Assembly: GCA_016795485.1 (NCBI GenBank)
Contig: JAEUHM010000028.1
Coordinates: 1 to 53,381 of the forward strand
Direction: 5' to 3'
Length of the DNA stretch: 53,381 bases
Source: Verrucomicrobiaceae bacterium
GTDB taxonomy: Bacteria > Verrucomicrobiota > Verrucomicrobiia > Verrucomicrobiales > Verrucomicrobiaceae
The notes beneath the pieces are model-generated. The model ran no database searches and was not told the origin of the DNA. It was given only the letters and a program-made list of their open reading frames with translations. Shown here piece by piece: positions 17,251 through 25,513 of this stretch; the first letter of the stretch is position 1; the number at the start of each line of letters is the position of its first letter. A program made the position numbers and the translations under genes.

Positions 17251-19167
17251 ATGAGCCACAAAATGTTCTCTGAACTCGGCCTGTCCGAGTCCATCCTCAA
17301 AGCCGTCGAAAAATTGGGCTTTGAACAAGCATCACCCATCCAGTCGGAGGCGATTCCGCCGCTCTTGGAAGGAAAAGATTTGATCGGTCAAAGCCAGACC
17401 GGTTCCGGCAAGACCGCTGCTTTTGGTATTCCTGCCGTGGAGCGCGTGGATGATCAATTGCATCAGCCACAGGTGCTGATTCTGTGCCCCACCCGCGAAC
17501 TCGCCTCCCAAGTAGCGGAGGAGATCGCCAAACTGGCCGCTTTTCGTCCAGGCGTGCGGGAGTTGCCCATCTACGGCGGTGCCAGCTATGAGCGCCAGTT
17601 CCGCGGACTACGCAATGGCCCTCAGATCGTCATAGGCACCCCCGGACGCCTCATTGACCACATCGAGAACGGAGCGCTCAACCTAGAGGCCGTAAAGATG
17701 GTGGTGCTGGATGAAGGCGACCGTATGCTCGACATGGGCTTCCGTGAAGACATTGAGAAAATACTTCAGGCTACCCACGACGATCGCCAAACGGTGATCT
17801 TCTCAGCCACGTTGCCTCCGGCGATCAAAGCGATCATCAAGGACTTCACCAAAGAGCCGGTGCATGTGAAGATCGAGGCGACTGCAGTCACGATGCCGGC
17901 GATTGAGCAGAGCTACGTTGAGGTCGATTTTCGTTCCAAGACCGAAGTCTTGTGTCGCCTCCTCGACGTCCACGATGTCTCTTACGGCATCATTTTTGGG
18001 TTTACGAAAGCACAGGTGGATGAAGTCACGGAAGCATTGCTTGCCCGCGGCTACAGCGCTGACAAGCTCCACGGTGACATGGCGCAGAACATGCGGGAGC
18101 GAGTGATGAAACGCTTCCGCGAGCACCAGTTTGATCTCTTGGTAGCTACAGACGTGGCGGCACGAGGTCTGGATGTCGATGACCTTGAGATCGTATTCAA
18201 CTACGAGTTGCCGCATGACCCCGAGGACTACGTTCACCGTATCGGGCGCACCGGTAGGGCAGGGAAGACAGGAAAGGCCATCAGTCTTATCAGTGGGCGT
18301 GAGTACGGACGTTTGCAGCAGGTCATGCGCTTTACCAAAGGGCAACTTCAGCGCATCTCGGTTCCACTCATCTCTGAGGTAGAGGAACGCAGGGCCACTC
18401 GTACTGCGGATCTGATCCGCGAGACACTCGAGGGCAGCGACTTCAAGCCGCAGGAGTCTTTGGTTGAGGAGTTGGGTAACTCAGGTTATTCGCCCAATCA
18501 GATCATTGCAGCGCTCATGCACTTGTTAGGTGAAGAGACTGGAAGGCCTCTTGAGCGCATTCGGGAGGATGATCCGCGCGCACCGAAGGGTCGGCGTGAA
18601 GATCGTGGCGAGCGCCCTGAGCGCCCTGAGCGGCCAGCGAGGTTCGAGCGTGGTGAAAGGTTTGACCGTGGTGAAGGTGGAGATCGGCGGGAGCGATTCG
18701 AGCGTCCAGAGCGTGGGCCTCGGAAGTTCAACGAAGGGCCATCCGTAGGCCGCATCGACGACAGCAACGGCGCATGGATCAAACTTAGCGTGGGAAGCAA
18801 TGCCGGTGTTGAGCCGCGCGACATCGTCGGAGCCATCACAGGCGAGGCAGGTGTTTCCAGAGAAGTAATCGGCACCATCAAGGTATTTCCGGCCATCACG
18901 CTGGCCCAGGTTCTGGCTGATGAGGCGGATAACATCATCAACTCGATCAAGGGAGCCAAGCTCCGTGGCAAGTCGGTCAACGCCATGCATGGCACTCCTC
19001 CTACCCCCGGCGGTGGCGGTGGTGGCAACAGTGGTGGCCCACGTCGATTTGGTGGTGATCGTGACGGTCCACCTCGTTCGCGGAAGCCTTTCCGTGAGTC
19101 CGGTGGTGGAAGATTCGAGCGTGGTGAGAGATTCTCACGTGGCGGTGGTCGCCGTAGGGACGACTAA
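17251..19167 (+). CDS. DEAD-box ATP-dependent RNA helicase, DeaD/CsdA-like, with motif II variant DEGD
   Basis: 638 residues from ATG 17251. Q motif (FSELGLSESILKAVEKLGF), Walker A SQTGSGKT (about 48-55), motif III FSATLP (about 186) and motif VI HRIGRTGRAG (about 329) are intact. Motif II reads VVLDEGDRMLD, Gly replacing the Ala of DEAD. A long Arg/Glu/Gly-rich linker (about 445-500) leads to a DbpA-type RNA-binding domain (IKLSVGSNAGVEPRDIVGAI to about 578) and an RGG-like Gly/Arg tail. These features match DeaD-type helicases that act in ribosome assembly and cold adaptation. The 186-bp AT-rich 5' spacer could carry a long leader, as cold-shock genes do; that is inference. Confidence 0.92.
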   Translation: MSHKMFSELGLSESILKAVEKLGFEQASPIQSEAIPPLLEGKDLIGQSQTGSGKTAAFGIPAVERVDDQLHQPQVLILCPTRELASQVAEEIAKLAAFRPGVRELPIYGGASYERQFRGLRNGPQIVIGTPGRLIDHIENGALNLEAVKMVVLDEGDRMLDMGFREDIEKILQATHDDRQTVIFSATLPPAIKAIIKDFTKEPVHVKIEATAVTMPAIEQSYVEVDFRSKTEVLCRLLDVHDVSYGIIFGFTKAQVDEVTEALLARGYSADKLHGDMAQNMRERVMKRFREHQFDLLVATDVAARGLDVDDLEIVFNYELPHDPEDYVHRIGRTGRAGKTGKAISLISGREYGRLQQVMRFTKGQLQRISVPLISEVEERRATRTADLIRETLEGSDFKPQESLVEELGNSGYSPNQIIAALMHLLGEETGRPLERIREDDPRAPKGRREDRGERPERPERPARFERGERFDRGEGGDRRERFERPERGPRKFNEGPSVGRIDDSNGAWIKLSVGSNAGVEPRDIVGAITGEAGVSREVIGTIKVFPAITLAQVLADEADNIINSIKGAKLRGKSVNAMHGTPPTPGGGGGGNSGGPRRFGGDRDGPPRSRKPFRESGGGRFERGERFSRGGGRRRDD

Positions 19168-19217
19168 AGCGACTTCAGTCTTGCCGTCCCTGCTGAGGCA
19201 CTGCTACTGAATCTCTC

Positions 19218-19736
19218 ATGGCAAAACTCACTCCTGAACAAATCTCCTCCGTCGCTCTATGGGCTGAGGAAGGTGCCACGCTCAACGACATTCAGCGTAA
19301 GCTGAAAGATGAGTTTGGCATCGTCATCACCTATCTGGACGCCCGTCTGCTGATGATGGATGTGGGTGTCAGGCTGAAGGATAAGCCCAAAGAGCCCGAG
19401 CCCGCCCAGGACCCTCAGCCGAAGACTCCGGCACCTCTCCAGGACGTGCCGGATGCCCTGGTCGATGAGGATGACGAGCTCCCAGATACTGATTCTGCGG
19501 ATGCCATCCCAGACGGACAGAGCAATGTCTCGGTCACGGTCGACACGCTGGCCCTTCCTGGTGCCATCGTGTCCGGAAAAGCCACTTTCAGCGATGGAAA
19601 GACTATTTCTTGGTATGTGGACCAAATGGGCCGTCTCGGAATGCGTGCCTCAGAGGCAGGATACAAGCCGCCCCAGGGCGATGTCGCAGATTTTCAAAAC
19701 CAGCTTGATCGGGTCTTGATGGAACAGGGATTTTAG
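19218..19736 (+). CDS. Conserved-type hypothetical protein, acidic linker between two small domains
   Basis: 172 residues. The first 55 residues (TPEQISSVALWAEEGATLNDIQRKLKDEFG) look like a helical helix-turn-helix-like module. A Pro/Asp/Glu-rich linker (about 57-100) follows. The C-terminal part (VSVTVDTLALPGAIVSGKATFSDGKTISWYVDQMGRLGM) looks like a small beta domain. No signal peptide. I recognise no named family. It follows the helicase gene by 50 bp and could be cotranscribed; an AT-rich 42-bp gap then leads to the kinase gene. Confidence 0.7.
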   Translation: MAKLTPEQISSVALWAEEGATLNDIQRKLKDEFGIVITYLDARLLMMDVGVRLKDKPKEPEPAQDPQPKTPAPLQDVPDALVDEDDELPDTDSADAIPDGQSNVSVTVDTLALPGAIVSGKATFSDGKTISWYVDQMGRLGMRASEAGYKPPQGDVADFQNQLDRVLMEQGF

Positions 19737-19778
19737 TGTTTATTAAAAATATAGACACATTTATCCTTTGTTTTTCTC

Positions 19779-21146
19779 ATGCCCGCAGCTGCCCCGCCCA
19801 CCCCGAACGTATATGAAGCGCCTTCTGCGGATCGCGCGCTTTCCCCGGCACAGGTCTCCAGGCTCATGCCAGAAGGCCGTTTTCTTGCTGAGACCATTCT
19901 CGGCATCGGTGGCATGGGAGTCGTCTACCGCGGCAGGCAGACTAGCTTGAATCGTCCCATTGCGCTCAAGGTCCTACGCAAGACAGATGGCGGAACCTTT
20001 GGCTTTGAAGATCGCTTCAAGCGAGAAGCCCAGGCGATGGCTCTTCTGAACCACCCAAACATCGTCAACATCTACGATTTTGGCTCTTTGGGTGACCACT
20101 ACCTCTTCTTTGCCATGGAGTTGGTGGATGGCACAGATGTTTCAGAAATCATGCGCAGTGGGGCCATGACGCCTCAGCTTGTGATGCTGCTCATGCCGCA
20201 AATCTGCTACGCGTTGGAGTACGCTCACGCAAAGGGCATCGTGCACCGCGACATTAAGCCTGCCAACATCCTCGTCTCCCGGCAGGGCGAGGCCAAAGTC
20301 ACTGACTTTGGTTTGGCCAAAAAGATCGACCAGCTCAACAGCTTTGTCACCCAGACCCACATGGTCATGGGCACCCCCGAATACGCTGCACCCGAGCAGT
20401 CCTCCGCCCATCGTGAGGTAGACCATCGGGCAGACATCTATGCCCTCGGGGTTCTGCTTTATCAAATGCTGACCAATCAGCTGCCGAGGGGAGCTTGGGC
20501 ACCACCTTCGGCGACTAAAGGCATCGACAAGCGCTTTGATGCCGTCGTCACCAAAGCCCTCATGGCCGACCGCAATCAGCGCTACCAGAACGTGTCTGAT
20601 CTCCGTCGTGCCATTGAGGCCATCAATGCCCCGTTGGCCAGCAGCCGTGTAGTGGGCAAAGCCGGGGTCACAGAGCCGGAGCGTCCCGCAGCCATCGACG
20701 AGACATCGCCCATCGCCACATCATTGTTGAGACGGCCAGTAGCTCCGCCATCTCCGCGGCGAGTCCTTCTGTTGGAGGACGATGCCATGGTGCGCAAAGT
20801 GATGCGCCAATATCTTGAGCTGGGCGGCTTCGAGATCGCCGAGACCGCTGAAGGACGGGCTGCAATTGAGCAGTACGACCAGGGAATGAAATCAGGCAGG
20901 CCTTACGATTTAGTCATCATGGACCTGACCATCCCAGACGGGTTGGGAGGAGCCGAGACGATCCACTACCTCCGCAGCCTTGACCCGAGACTCGTTGCCA
21001 TCGTGTCCTCCGGCTACAAAGACGACCCCATCATGCGGAATCCCGCACAACACGGCTTTGCAGCATCCTTGCCCAAGCCCTACAGCCGAGAAGCACTGCT
21101 CCAACTCGTCAATGGCGTCCTAGCAAGTCACGGTCGTGCGGCTTGA
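19779..21146 (+). CDS. Hanks-type Ser/Thr protein kinase fused to a C-terminal response-regulator receiver
   Basis: 455 residues. Kinase domain about 30-290: glycine loop LGIGGMGVVYRG, ATP lysine in IALKVLR (about 63), catalytic HRDIKPANIL (about 156-165), metal-binding DFG (about 175) and APEQSS activation segment. A 35-residue linker leads to a receiver domain (about 328-450) with the acidic pair LLEDDAMVR, phospho-acceptor Asp in VIMDLTIPDG (about 380) and conserved Lys in LPKPYS (about 432). No membrane helix, so cytoplasmic. Both halves look active, which implies that a histidine kinase could control a Ser/Thr kinase in cis. ATG 19779 has no strong ribosome site. Confidence 0.9.
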   Translation: MPAAAPPTPNVYEAPSADRALSPAQVSRLMPEGRFLAETILGIGGMGVVYRGRQTSLNRPIALKVLRKTDGGTFGFEDRFKREAQAMALLNHPNIVNIYDFGSLGDHYLFFAMELVDGTDVSEIMRSGAMTPQLVMLLMPQICYALEYAHAKGIVHRDIKPANILVSRQGEAKVTDFGLAKKIDQLNSFVTQTHMVMGTPEYAAPEQSSAHREVDHRADIYALGVLLYQMLTNQLPRGAWAPPSATKGIDKRFDAVVTKALMADRNQRYQNVSDLRRAIEAINAPLASSRVVGKAGVTEPERPAAIDETSPIATSLLRRPVAPPSPRRVLLLEDDAMVRKVMRQYLELGGFEIAETAEGRAAIEQYDQGMKSGRPYDLVIMDLTIPDGLGGAETIHYLRSLDPRLVAIVSSGYKDDPIMRNPAQHGFAASLPKPYSREALLQLVNGVLASHGRAA

Positions 21147-21360
21147 TGATTCATTAGCAGCGTAGTGAGTGTAGAGACTCGGCAGTGCACGAGTCAAATG
21201 GGACAGTAGCACTGTTTCTAGCCTCCATGTTTCGTGACAGCAAACAATCAAAGGTATATAGCGCTACACAAAGCACCACCTTGGGTGTTTTCGGTCTACA
21301 CCTCCATTTATCTGCCGGTAAACTGCATTAACTCTTAGAATCGACCGGCAACAAGCAAAA

Positions 21361-21410
21361 TGGCGCACCCGTGAGGATTCGAACCTCAAACCTTCTGATC
21401 CGTAGTCAGA
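21361..21410 (-). repeat. Left att site: 50-bp copy of the tRNA-Arg 3' half
   Basis: Identical over 50 bp to 35883-35932; identity stops at both sides (A versus G before, A versus T after). It contains the CCA end, T arm, variable loop and 3' half of the anticodon arm, but no D arm or 5' acceptor strand, so it is not a tRNA gene. Typical of the displaced tRNA end left by integration. Confidence 0.93.
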
Positions 21411-21498
21411 AATATTGACTGTTTATCCCTGTTCATCTATGTTCGCAAAAGAGCGGTGAAAATCGCTGCAATGCCGTAGAATCAAGGTAAATAGAGCC

Positions 21499-22899
21499 AT
21501 GCAGAGCATGAACACAGATGAACAGTCAGAAACGGGGGTCCACAGTAAAAGTGGCCGAAAAGTGGCCGGGTTGAAAAGTAACCCGGCCACTTTTGCAAAA
21601 ACCGACCAGAGGTTCTGGCAGCAGAAGGGGCGCTTGTTTAAGGAGAAAGGTTCTGCCGCTTACTCGTGCAGGATTCAGTTTGCTGGTGATCGCCTACGCT
21701 TCGGGCTGGGCACTTCAAATAAGGATGCAGCAGCAGCCAAGGCAGCCAGCATTTACCATTCACTCATTACGGATGGTAAGGAAGAGACGCTGACTAAGTT
21801 CAAGCCGAAGACCGCAGAGAAGGCAGACGTGTCCACCGTGGGTGAATGGATCGCTGAGACTGAGAAGCATTGCACCTTGTTCTCTGCCACGATGCAGAAC
21901 TACGTGTCTGCCGTGCGGAAGCTGGCGGGTGACATTGGAACGCTTCCTCGCAACAAGAGCCGCTTTTCCTACAAGACGGGAGGAACCGCAGAGTGGAGGG
22001 CCGCAGTGGATAAATTGCCGCTTTCCGTGCTGTCGTCTGCCAACGTGAATGCTTGGCAGGTGTCCTATCGCAAATCGAAGCCAGCAAGCCCAGAGGCTCA
22101 GCGTAAGGCGCTGAACTCTGCCCGCTCTACGGTGCGTAATGCCAAGGCTCTCTTTGGTGTGAAGATCGCTAAGGCGTTGCGTGATGTTGCTGGGCTTACT
22201 CTGCCTGATCCGCTGCCGATGGCTGACGTGAGTTTGACGGAGATTTTTGGGAAGAAGACGAAGACCCGTTATCAATCGAGGATCGATGCCGAGAAACTGC
22301 TGCGAGCTGCATCGCTGGAGCTTGTTCAGGAGCAGCCGGAGGCGTTCAAGGTGCTCGTGCTAGGGCTGTGCTGTGGACTGCGGAAACGTGAGATTGATTG
22401 TCTGCTCTGGCGACAAGTGGATTTTGACGCCGGAATGATCCGCGTAGAAGCCACGGAGCACTTCCGACCCAAGAGCGAAGACTCTGCTGGTGATGTTGAT
22501 TTAGATCCCGAGCTGGTGGCGCTGCTGCGTCAGTGGAAGGAAACAACGAAGGGCGAGTTTGTGATAGCAGGCCGGGACCATACCAACTTCAAGAGCCGCG
22601 TGAGCTATCGGTGCGAGACGGTTTACTCAGCTCTCTACGCATGGCTGAGGAAGCATGGCGTGAGCGCACAGAAGGCACTCCACGAGCTGCGGAAAGAAGC
22701 CGGAGCGCTGGTAGCCAAGACTGCTGGCATCTACGCCGCTAGCCGTCTGCTGAGGCACTCTGACATTCGTGTAACGGCTGACTTCTACGCCGACAAAAAG
22801 CAGCGAATCAGCACCGGGCTAGGCGCACTTCTGCCCGCTGAGAATGTCATCGCTTTTCCAGGGACCGCAGAGAAGGCCGCACTCTCAAAGCAGGCATGA
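21499..22899 (+). CDS. Tyrosine recombinase / phage-type integrase
   Basis: 466 residues (ATG 21499; a second ATG at 21508). The catalytic set is present: Arg in GLRKREIDCLLW (about 293), Lys likely in RPKSEDSAGD, HELRKEAG (His and second Arg, about 395), His in LLRHSDI (about 421) and the nucleophile Tyr in ADFYADKK (about 430). The N-terminal half contains an arm-binding-like and a core-binding region. It lies just inside the tRNA-derived att site, the standard position for an integrase that catalyses insertion into the tRNA gene. The first 100 bp of the gene contain an unusual repeat/palindrome (21534-21594). Confidence 0.95.
   Translation: MQSMNTDEQSETGVHSKSGRKVAGLKSNPATFAKTDQRFWQQKGRLFKEKGSAAYSCRIQFAGDRLRFGLGTSNKDAAAAKAASIYHSLITDGKEETLTKFKPKTAEKADVSTVGEWIAETEKHCTLFSATMQNYVSAVRKLAGDIGTLPRNKSRFSYKTGGTAEWRAAVDKLPLSVLSSANVNAWQVSYRKSKPASPEAQRKALNSARSTVRNAKALFGVKIAKALRDVAGLTLPDPLPMADVSLTEIFGKKTKTRYQSRIDAEKLLRAASLELVQEQPEAFKVLVLGLCCGLRKREIDCLLWRQVDFDAGMIRVEATEHFRPKSEDSAGDVDLDPELVALLRQWKETTKGEFVIAGRDHTNFKSRVSYRCETVYSALYAWLRKHGVSAQKALHELRKEAGALVAKTAGIYAASRLLRHSDIRVTADFYADKKQRISTGLGALLPAENVIAFPGTAEKAALSKQA
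21534..21594. repeat. Left arm-type repeats and 15-bp inverted repeat inside the integrase start
   Basis: Two tandem copies of AAAAGTGGCCG (21547-21557 and 21558-21568) are preceded by GGGGGTCC. The second copy extends into a perfect 15-bp inverted repeat: AAAAGTGGCCGGGTT at 21558-21572 and AACCCGGCCACTTTT at 21580-21594, with a 7-base spacer. The direct-repeat part recurs near the right end of the island (35774-35815). Position relative to the att core (124 bp) suits integrase arm-binding sites. In the mRNA it would form a strong stem early in the coding region. Confidence 0.75.
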
Positions 22900-23065
22900 C
22901 GCGAGACGGGGGAGGGGGGGCGTTTGCTGTGCATCCGTATCCTGAGCAAATCGGATTCTGACCAGAAAAATACTCTGCATTGGTGCCTTCGTTCTCGGGT
23001 GGAGCAGACTCTGCCGACTTGCTTGTCTCAGTTGATCTTTGATGATCCGGGTAAAAGTATCAAGC

Positions 23066-24121
23066 ATGAGCACGGCACCAAAGAAGTCCGCCAAAAAGAA
23101 GCAGGTCTTGGAGCAACCTTCGCCAACGGCCCCAGAGTGTTTTCCGGTTAAGGTGAATCTGCGTCTATTGCCGGATCAGGATAGCGGAAGGATCAGTCTC
23201 AAGTCAGTGAAAGACAAAGCGAGACTAAAAGCCAAGCTCTCGCTACCAGGTGATGCTAAGTGGCTTCGATTTGAGATGCGCCGAATCATGCGGACGAGTC
23301 TGCTTGATGACTCGAAGCAAGGTTATCCGGCACATAAAGCATGGAGGTATTGTAGACTGTTTGAGCAACTGTGGGCTTGCTTAGTGCGCATGATTGAGCA
23401 CGCGCAAAACCCAAACACGCGCAATCAAGCCGCTCGCACATTAGGAAGAATAATTCATGAGCTTGGCACTCGCGAAGGTGTTCGCTGGAAGCAAAACTTG
23501 ATCGACAGCAACGAGGAGTTTAAGAACGCCGTTTTCCCATATGGCCCGGGGGGCGGCAAGCCTCCAAAGGACGATCTGATTCGTTGGGTCCGGGCTGAGA
23601 TGACTAGCCTGGAGCGTCTTTGGTTGATCGCTGCAAAAGTTGCTCACCGAGTATCCATTGGAACGTTCCGAACATTGAGAGCCTCGTGGGAATACTATCT
23701 CCAGGGGCGTCCAAGACAGCTCAGTCATCATGAGCGCGAACTTTCAAATCATCCCTTTGCACAGCTCGACTTTGCTGCCTTGTCCGACTTTCGGCTTCTT
23801 TGGGATTCAGCTCTGTGCCAACTGTTTAAGGCCAAATGGAACCGCGAAAAAAAGAATCGCGAACTCGACATCCAAGGGGAGAAATCATTCCCGAAACGCT
23901 TCGGCGACCAAAATCACCCAGAGGCAGGATATTTTGCGGCTGAGCGCCATTTTAATCGATGGTGGCGTACAAAGTTGGAATCAGCCATCAGAACTGAAAA
24001 GCTAATCAGGGAGCGGCACACAGCTCGGCAGCGAGAGTTGATGAATCGGCCACCTGAATCCCGCAGTATTGACGAGGAAGTGGAACTGGCAGAGATCCAG
24101 GCGTTAATAGAAGAAGTCTAA
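23066..24121 (+). CDS. Hypothetical protein of the island
   Basis: 351 residues from ATG 23066 (an in-frame upstream start at 23039 is possible). A Lys-rich N-terminus (KKSAKKK) leads to an alpha-helical, basic protein rich in Arg, Trp and Leu, with no signal peptide or membrane helix. Runs such as HKAWRYCRLFEQLWACLVRM and AERHFNRWWRTKLESAIRTEK suggest a helical bundle, possibly nucleic-acid binding. No family recognised. It lies between integrase and excisionase-like gene. Confidence 0.65.
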   Translation: MSTAPKKSAKKKQVLEQPSPTAPECFPVKVNLRLLPDQDSGRISLKSVKDKARLKAKLSLPGDAKWLRFEMRRIMRTSLLDDSKQGYPAHKAWRYCRLFEQLWACLVRMIEHAQNPNTRNQAARTLGRIIHELGTREGVRWKQNLIDSNEEFKNAVFPYGPGGGKPPKDDLIRWVRAEMTSLERLWLIAAKVAHRVSIGTFRTLRASWEYYLQGRPRQLSHHERELSNHPFAQLDFAALSDFRLLWDSALCQLFKAKWNREKKNRELDIQGEKSFPKRFGDQNHPEAGYFAAERHFNRWWRTKLESAIRTEKLIRERHTARQRELMNRPPESRSIDEEVELAEIQALIEEV

Positions 24122-24193
24122 ACCCAGTTTTGGGGGAATGATCAGCAATCAGCCATTCCGTGCGTGATAAGGGAAGTGACCCAAAGTGGCGAC

Positions 24194-24385
24194 ATGAAAG
24201 TCTCAGCGTCCACCAGTCACTCACAGTTCACCATTCACCAGCTTGCCGCACGCTGGAACGTTCACCCCCTCACCATTCGCCGAAGGATAAAAGCTGGAGA
24301 GATTCGTTGCCTTCGCTACTCCCGGCAACTTGTCCGCATCGAACTGGCCGAGGTGGAGCGTTACGAGAGCGAGGCGAGGGTTTGA
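24194..24385 (+). CDS. Excisionase-like helix-turn-helix protein
   Basis: 63 residues from ATG 24194. FTIHQLAARWNVHPLTIRRR is the MerR-like winged-helix DNA-recognition helix of the HTH_17/excisionase family, followed by the wing IKAGEIRCLRYSRQLVRIELAEVERYE. Such proteins bend att DNA to favour excision or act as small repressors. Position near the integrase in an integrated island supports the recombination directionality role. Confidence 0.75.
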   Translation: MKVSASTSHSQFTIHQLAARWNVHPLTIRRRIKAGEIRCLRYSRQLVRIELAEVERYESEARV

Positions 24386-24580
24386 ACTTCTACGGGAGCT
24401 TGATGTATGGGTGACATATTTTTCCGATTTCCGTTGCGCATTCTTTCTGGCTTTGCGTCCCCATCGGAGCGGCTGGATCAAACCATAGGCTACTGCGTGA
24501 TGGATGTGGGTAAGAAAACGCTCGAAAACGCCGGAAATGCTGAAGTGACGATGGATCAATAGAGGTCCCAGATTTGGGAG

Positions 24581-25189
24581 ATGGGTTGCAAGGTGCTCAA
24601 CGTCGATTCTTCAGGAGCAGGTGCAGACAAGCGTTTGCAGAACGAACACGACAACGTTGTGAAACACTGCGGCTTGGCAGCGCAAGCAACGGTTTCTATT
24701 CGCGCCGAATGGTTTTGGAACTGCCTCTATGGCTTGCGAGGAAATGAAGACAGGCCTGATATGCCTCTCTCCTACCGCGAGTTCAGCGTGCTCTGCGCCA
24801 TTCTCTCGAAACTGGGCAACAAGGACTTGGAATCCTGCACCTGGCAGGAAATCCAATGCCGGGCTCTGGGCTACACGACGAAGGCCGAGATGAACCGATT
24901 GATGCCCCACAGGAGAGATGGTGCGAAAGCACTAACCCGGCAGCAAATCCGCAGCACTTTGAACGACCTGGAGCGCTGCGGCTTCTTCGCACGCTACGCC
25001 GTGGGCAACGGCGAGAAGTGCTTTCTCACCTACTTCTCGTTCAAGGGGTTAAACCGCACGGAACTCGCGAAACGAGCTTTGGAGGCCTATGGGCAACGCC
25101 GGAGGCGACGCCCCTTGCGGCGATCAGATGAGGACAAGCGGCTTGCGGAAGAGCAATGGGCAGCGTTCAAGGCAAAGCGACGCTCCTAA
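24581..25189 (+). CDS. Hypothetical winged-helix-like protein of the island
   Basis: 202 residues. The segment LTRQQIRSTLNDLERCGFFARY looks like a winged helix of the kind found in plasmid or phage replication and transcription regulators. The C-terminus is very basic (GQRRRRRPLRRSDEDKR). No Rep family motif is recognised. About 95 bp downstream lie three TAACCAC-like repeats at 12-bp spacing (25283-25313), so a replication-initiator or self-regulating role is possible but speculative. Confidence 0.65.
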   Translation: MGCKVLNVDSSGAGADKRLQNEHDNVVKHCGLAAQATVSIRAEWFWNCLYGLRGNEDRPDMPLSYREFSVLCAILSKLGNKDLESCTWQEIQCRALGYTTKAEMNRLMPHRRDGAKALTRQQIRSTLNDLERCGFFARYAVGNGEKCFLTYFSFKGLNRTELAKRALEAYGQRRRRRPLRRSDEDKRLAEEQWAAFKAKRRS

Positions 25190-25282
25190 CCACCAAAGCC
25201 CCCCCCTAGCGCGTGAACCACGACTGAGCCAGATTGCAGCCTTGATCTACGCGCTTGCTCGCCAACTGCACACTCACTTCTG

Positions 25283-25313
25283 CAACCACGTCGATAACCA
25301 CCTTTGTAACCAC
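25283..25313. repeat. Three direct repeats, YAACCAC, 12-bp period
   Basis: CAACCAC at 25283, TAACCAC at 25295 and TAACCAC at 25307, each exactly 12 bp apart, near one helical turn. They lie in the 324-bp gap between the winged-helix gene and the PLD-helicase operon. The same gap holds a GCGCGC-TTTC-GCGCGC hairpin near 25356 and a TATGC-TTTC-GCATA hairpin near 25418. May be binding sites for a regulator of the defence operon or iteron-like sites; no protein is shown to bind. Confidence 0.4.
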
Positions 25314-25513
25314 ATTAAAGAGAAGGACTGATAAACAGAAGGACTGGTAAAGATTGGCGCGCTTTCGCGCGCGAGCCGGTGTCATAGACTTGTCATGTTG
25401 TAAAAGTCCCCTGATATGCTTTCGCATAAACATCCAAGCTGATTTCCTTGTGTCATTTCCAGCCACTGGCACATAATCGCACTCTGGCCCATCTTTCTTC
25501 AGCTTTGTAAATA

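Noticed and set aside
21361..21410. A second tRNA-Arg gene
   Set aside because: Only the 3' half is present; no D arm or 5' acceptor strand, so it is the att duplicate.
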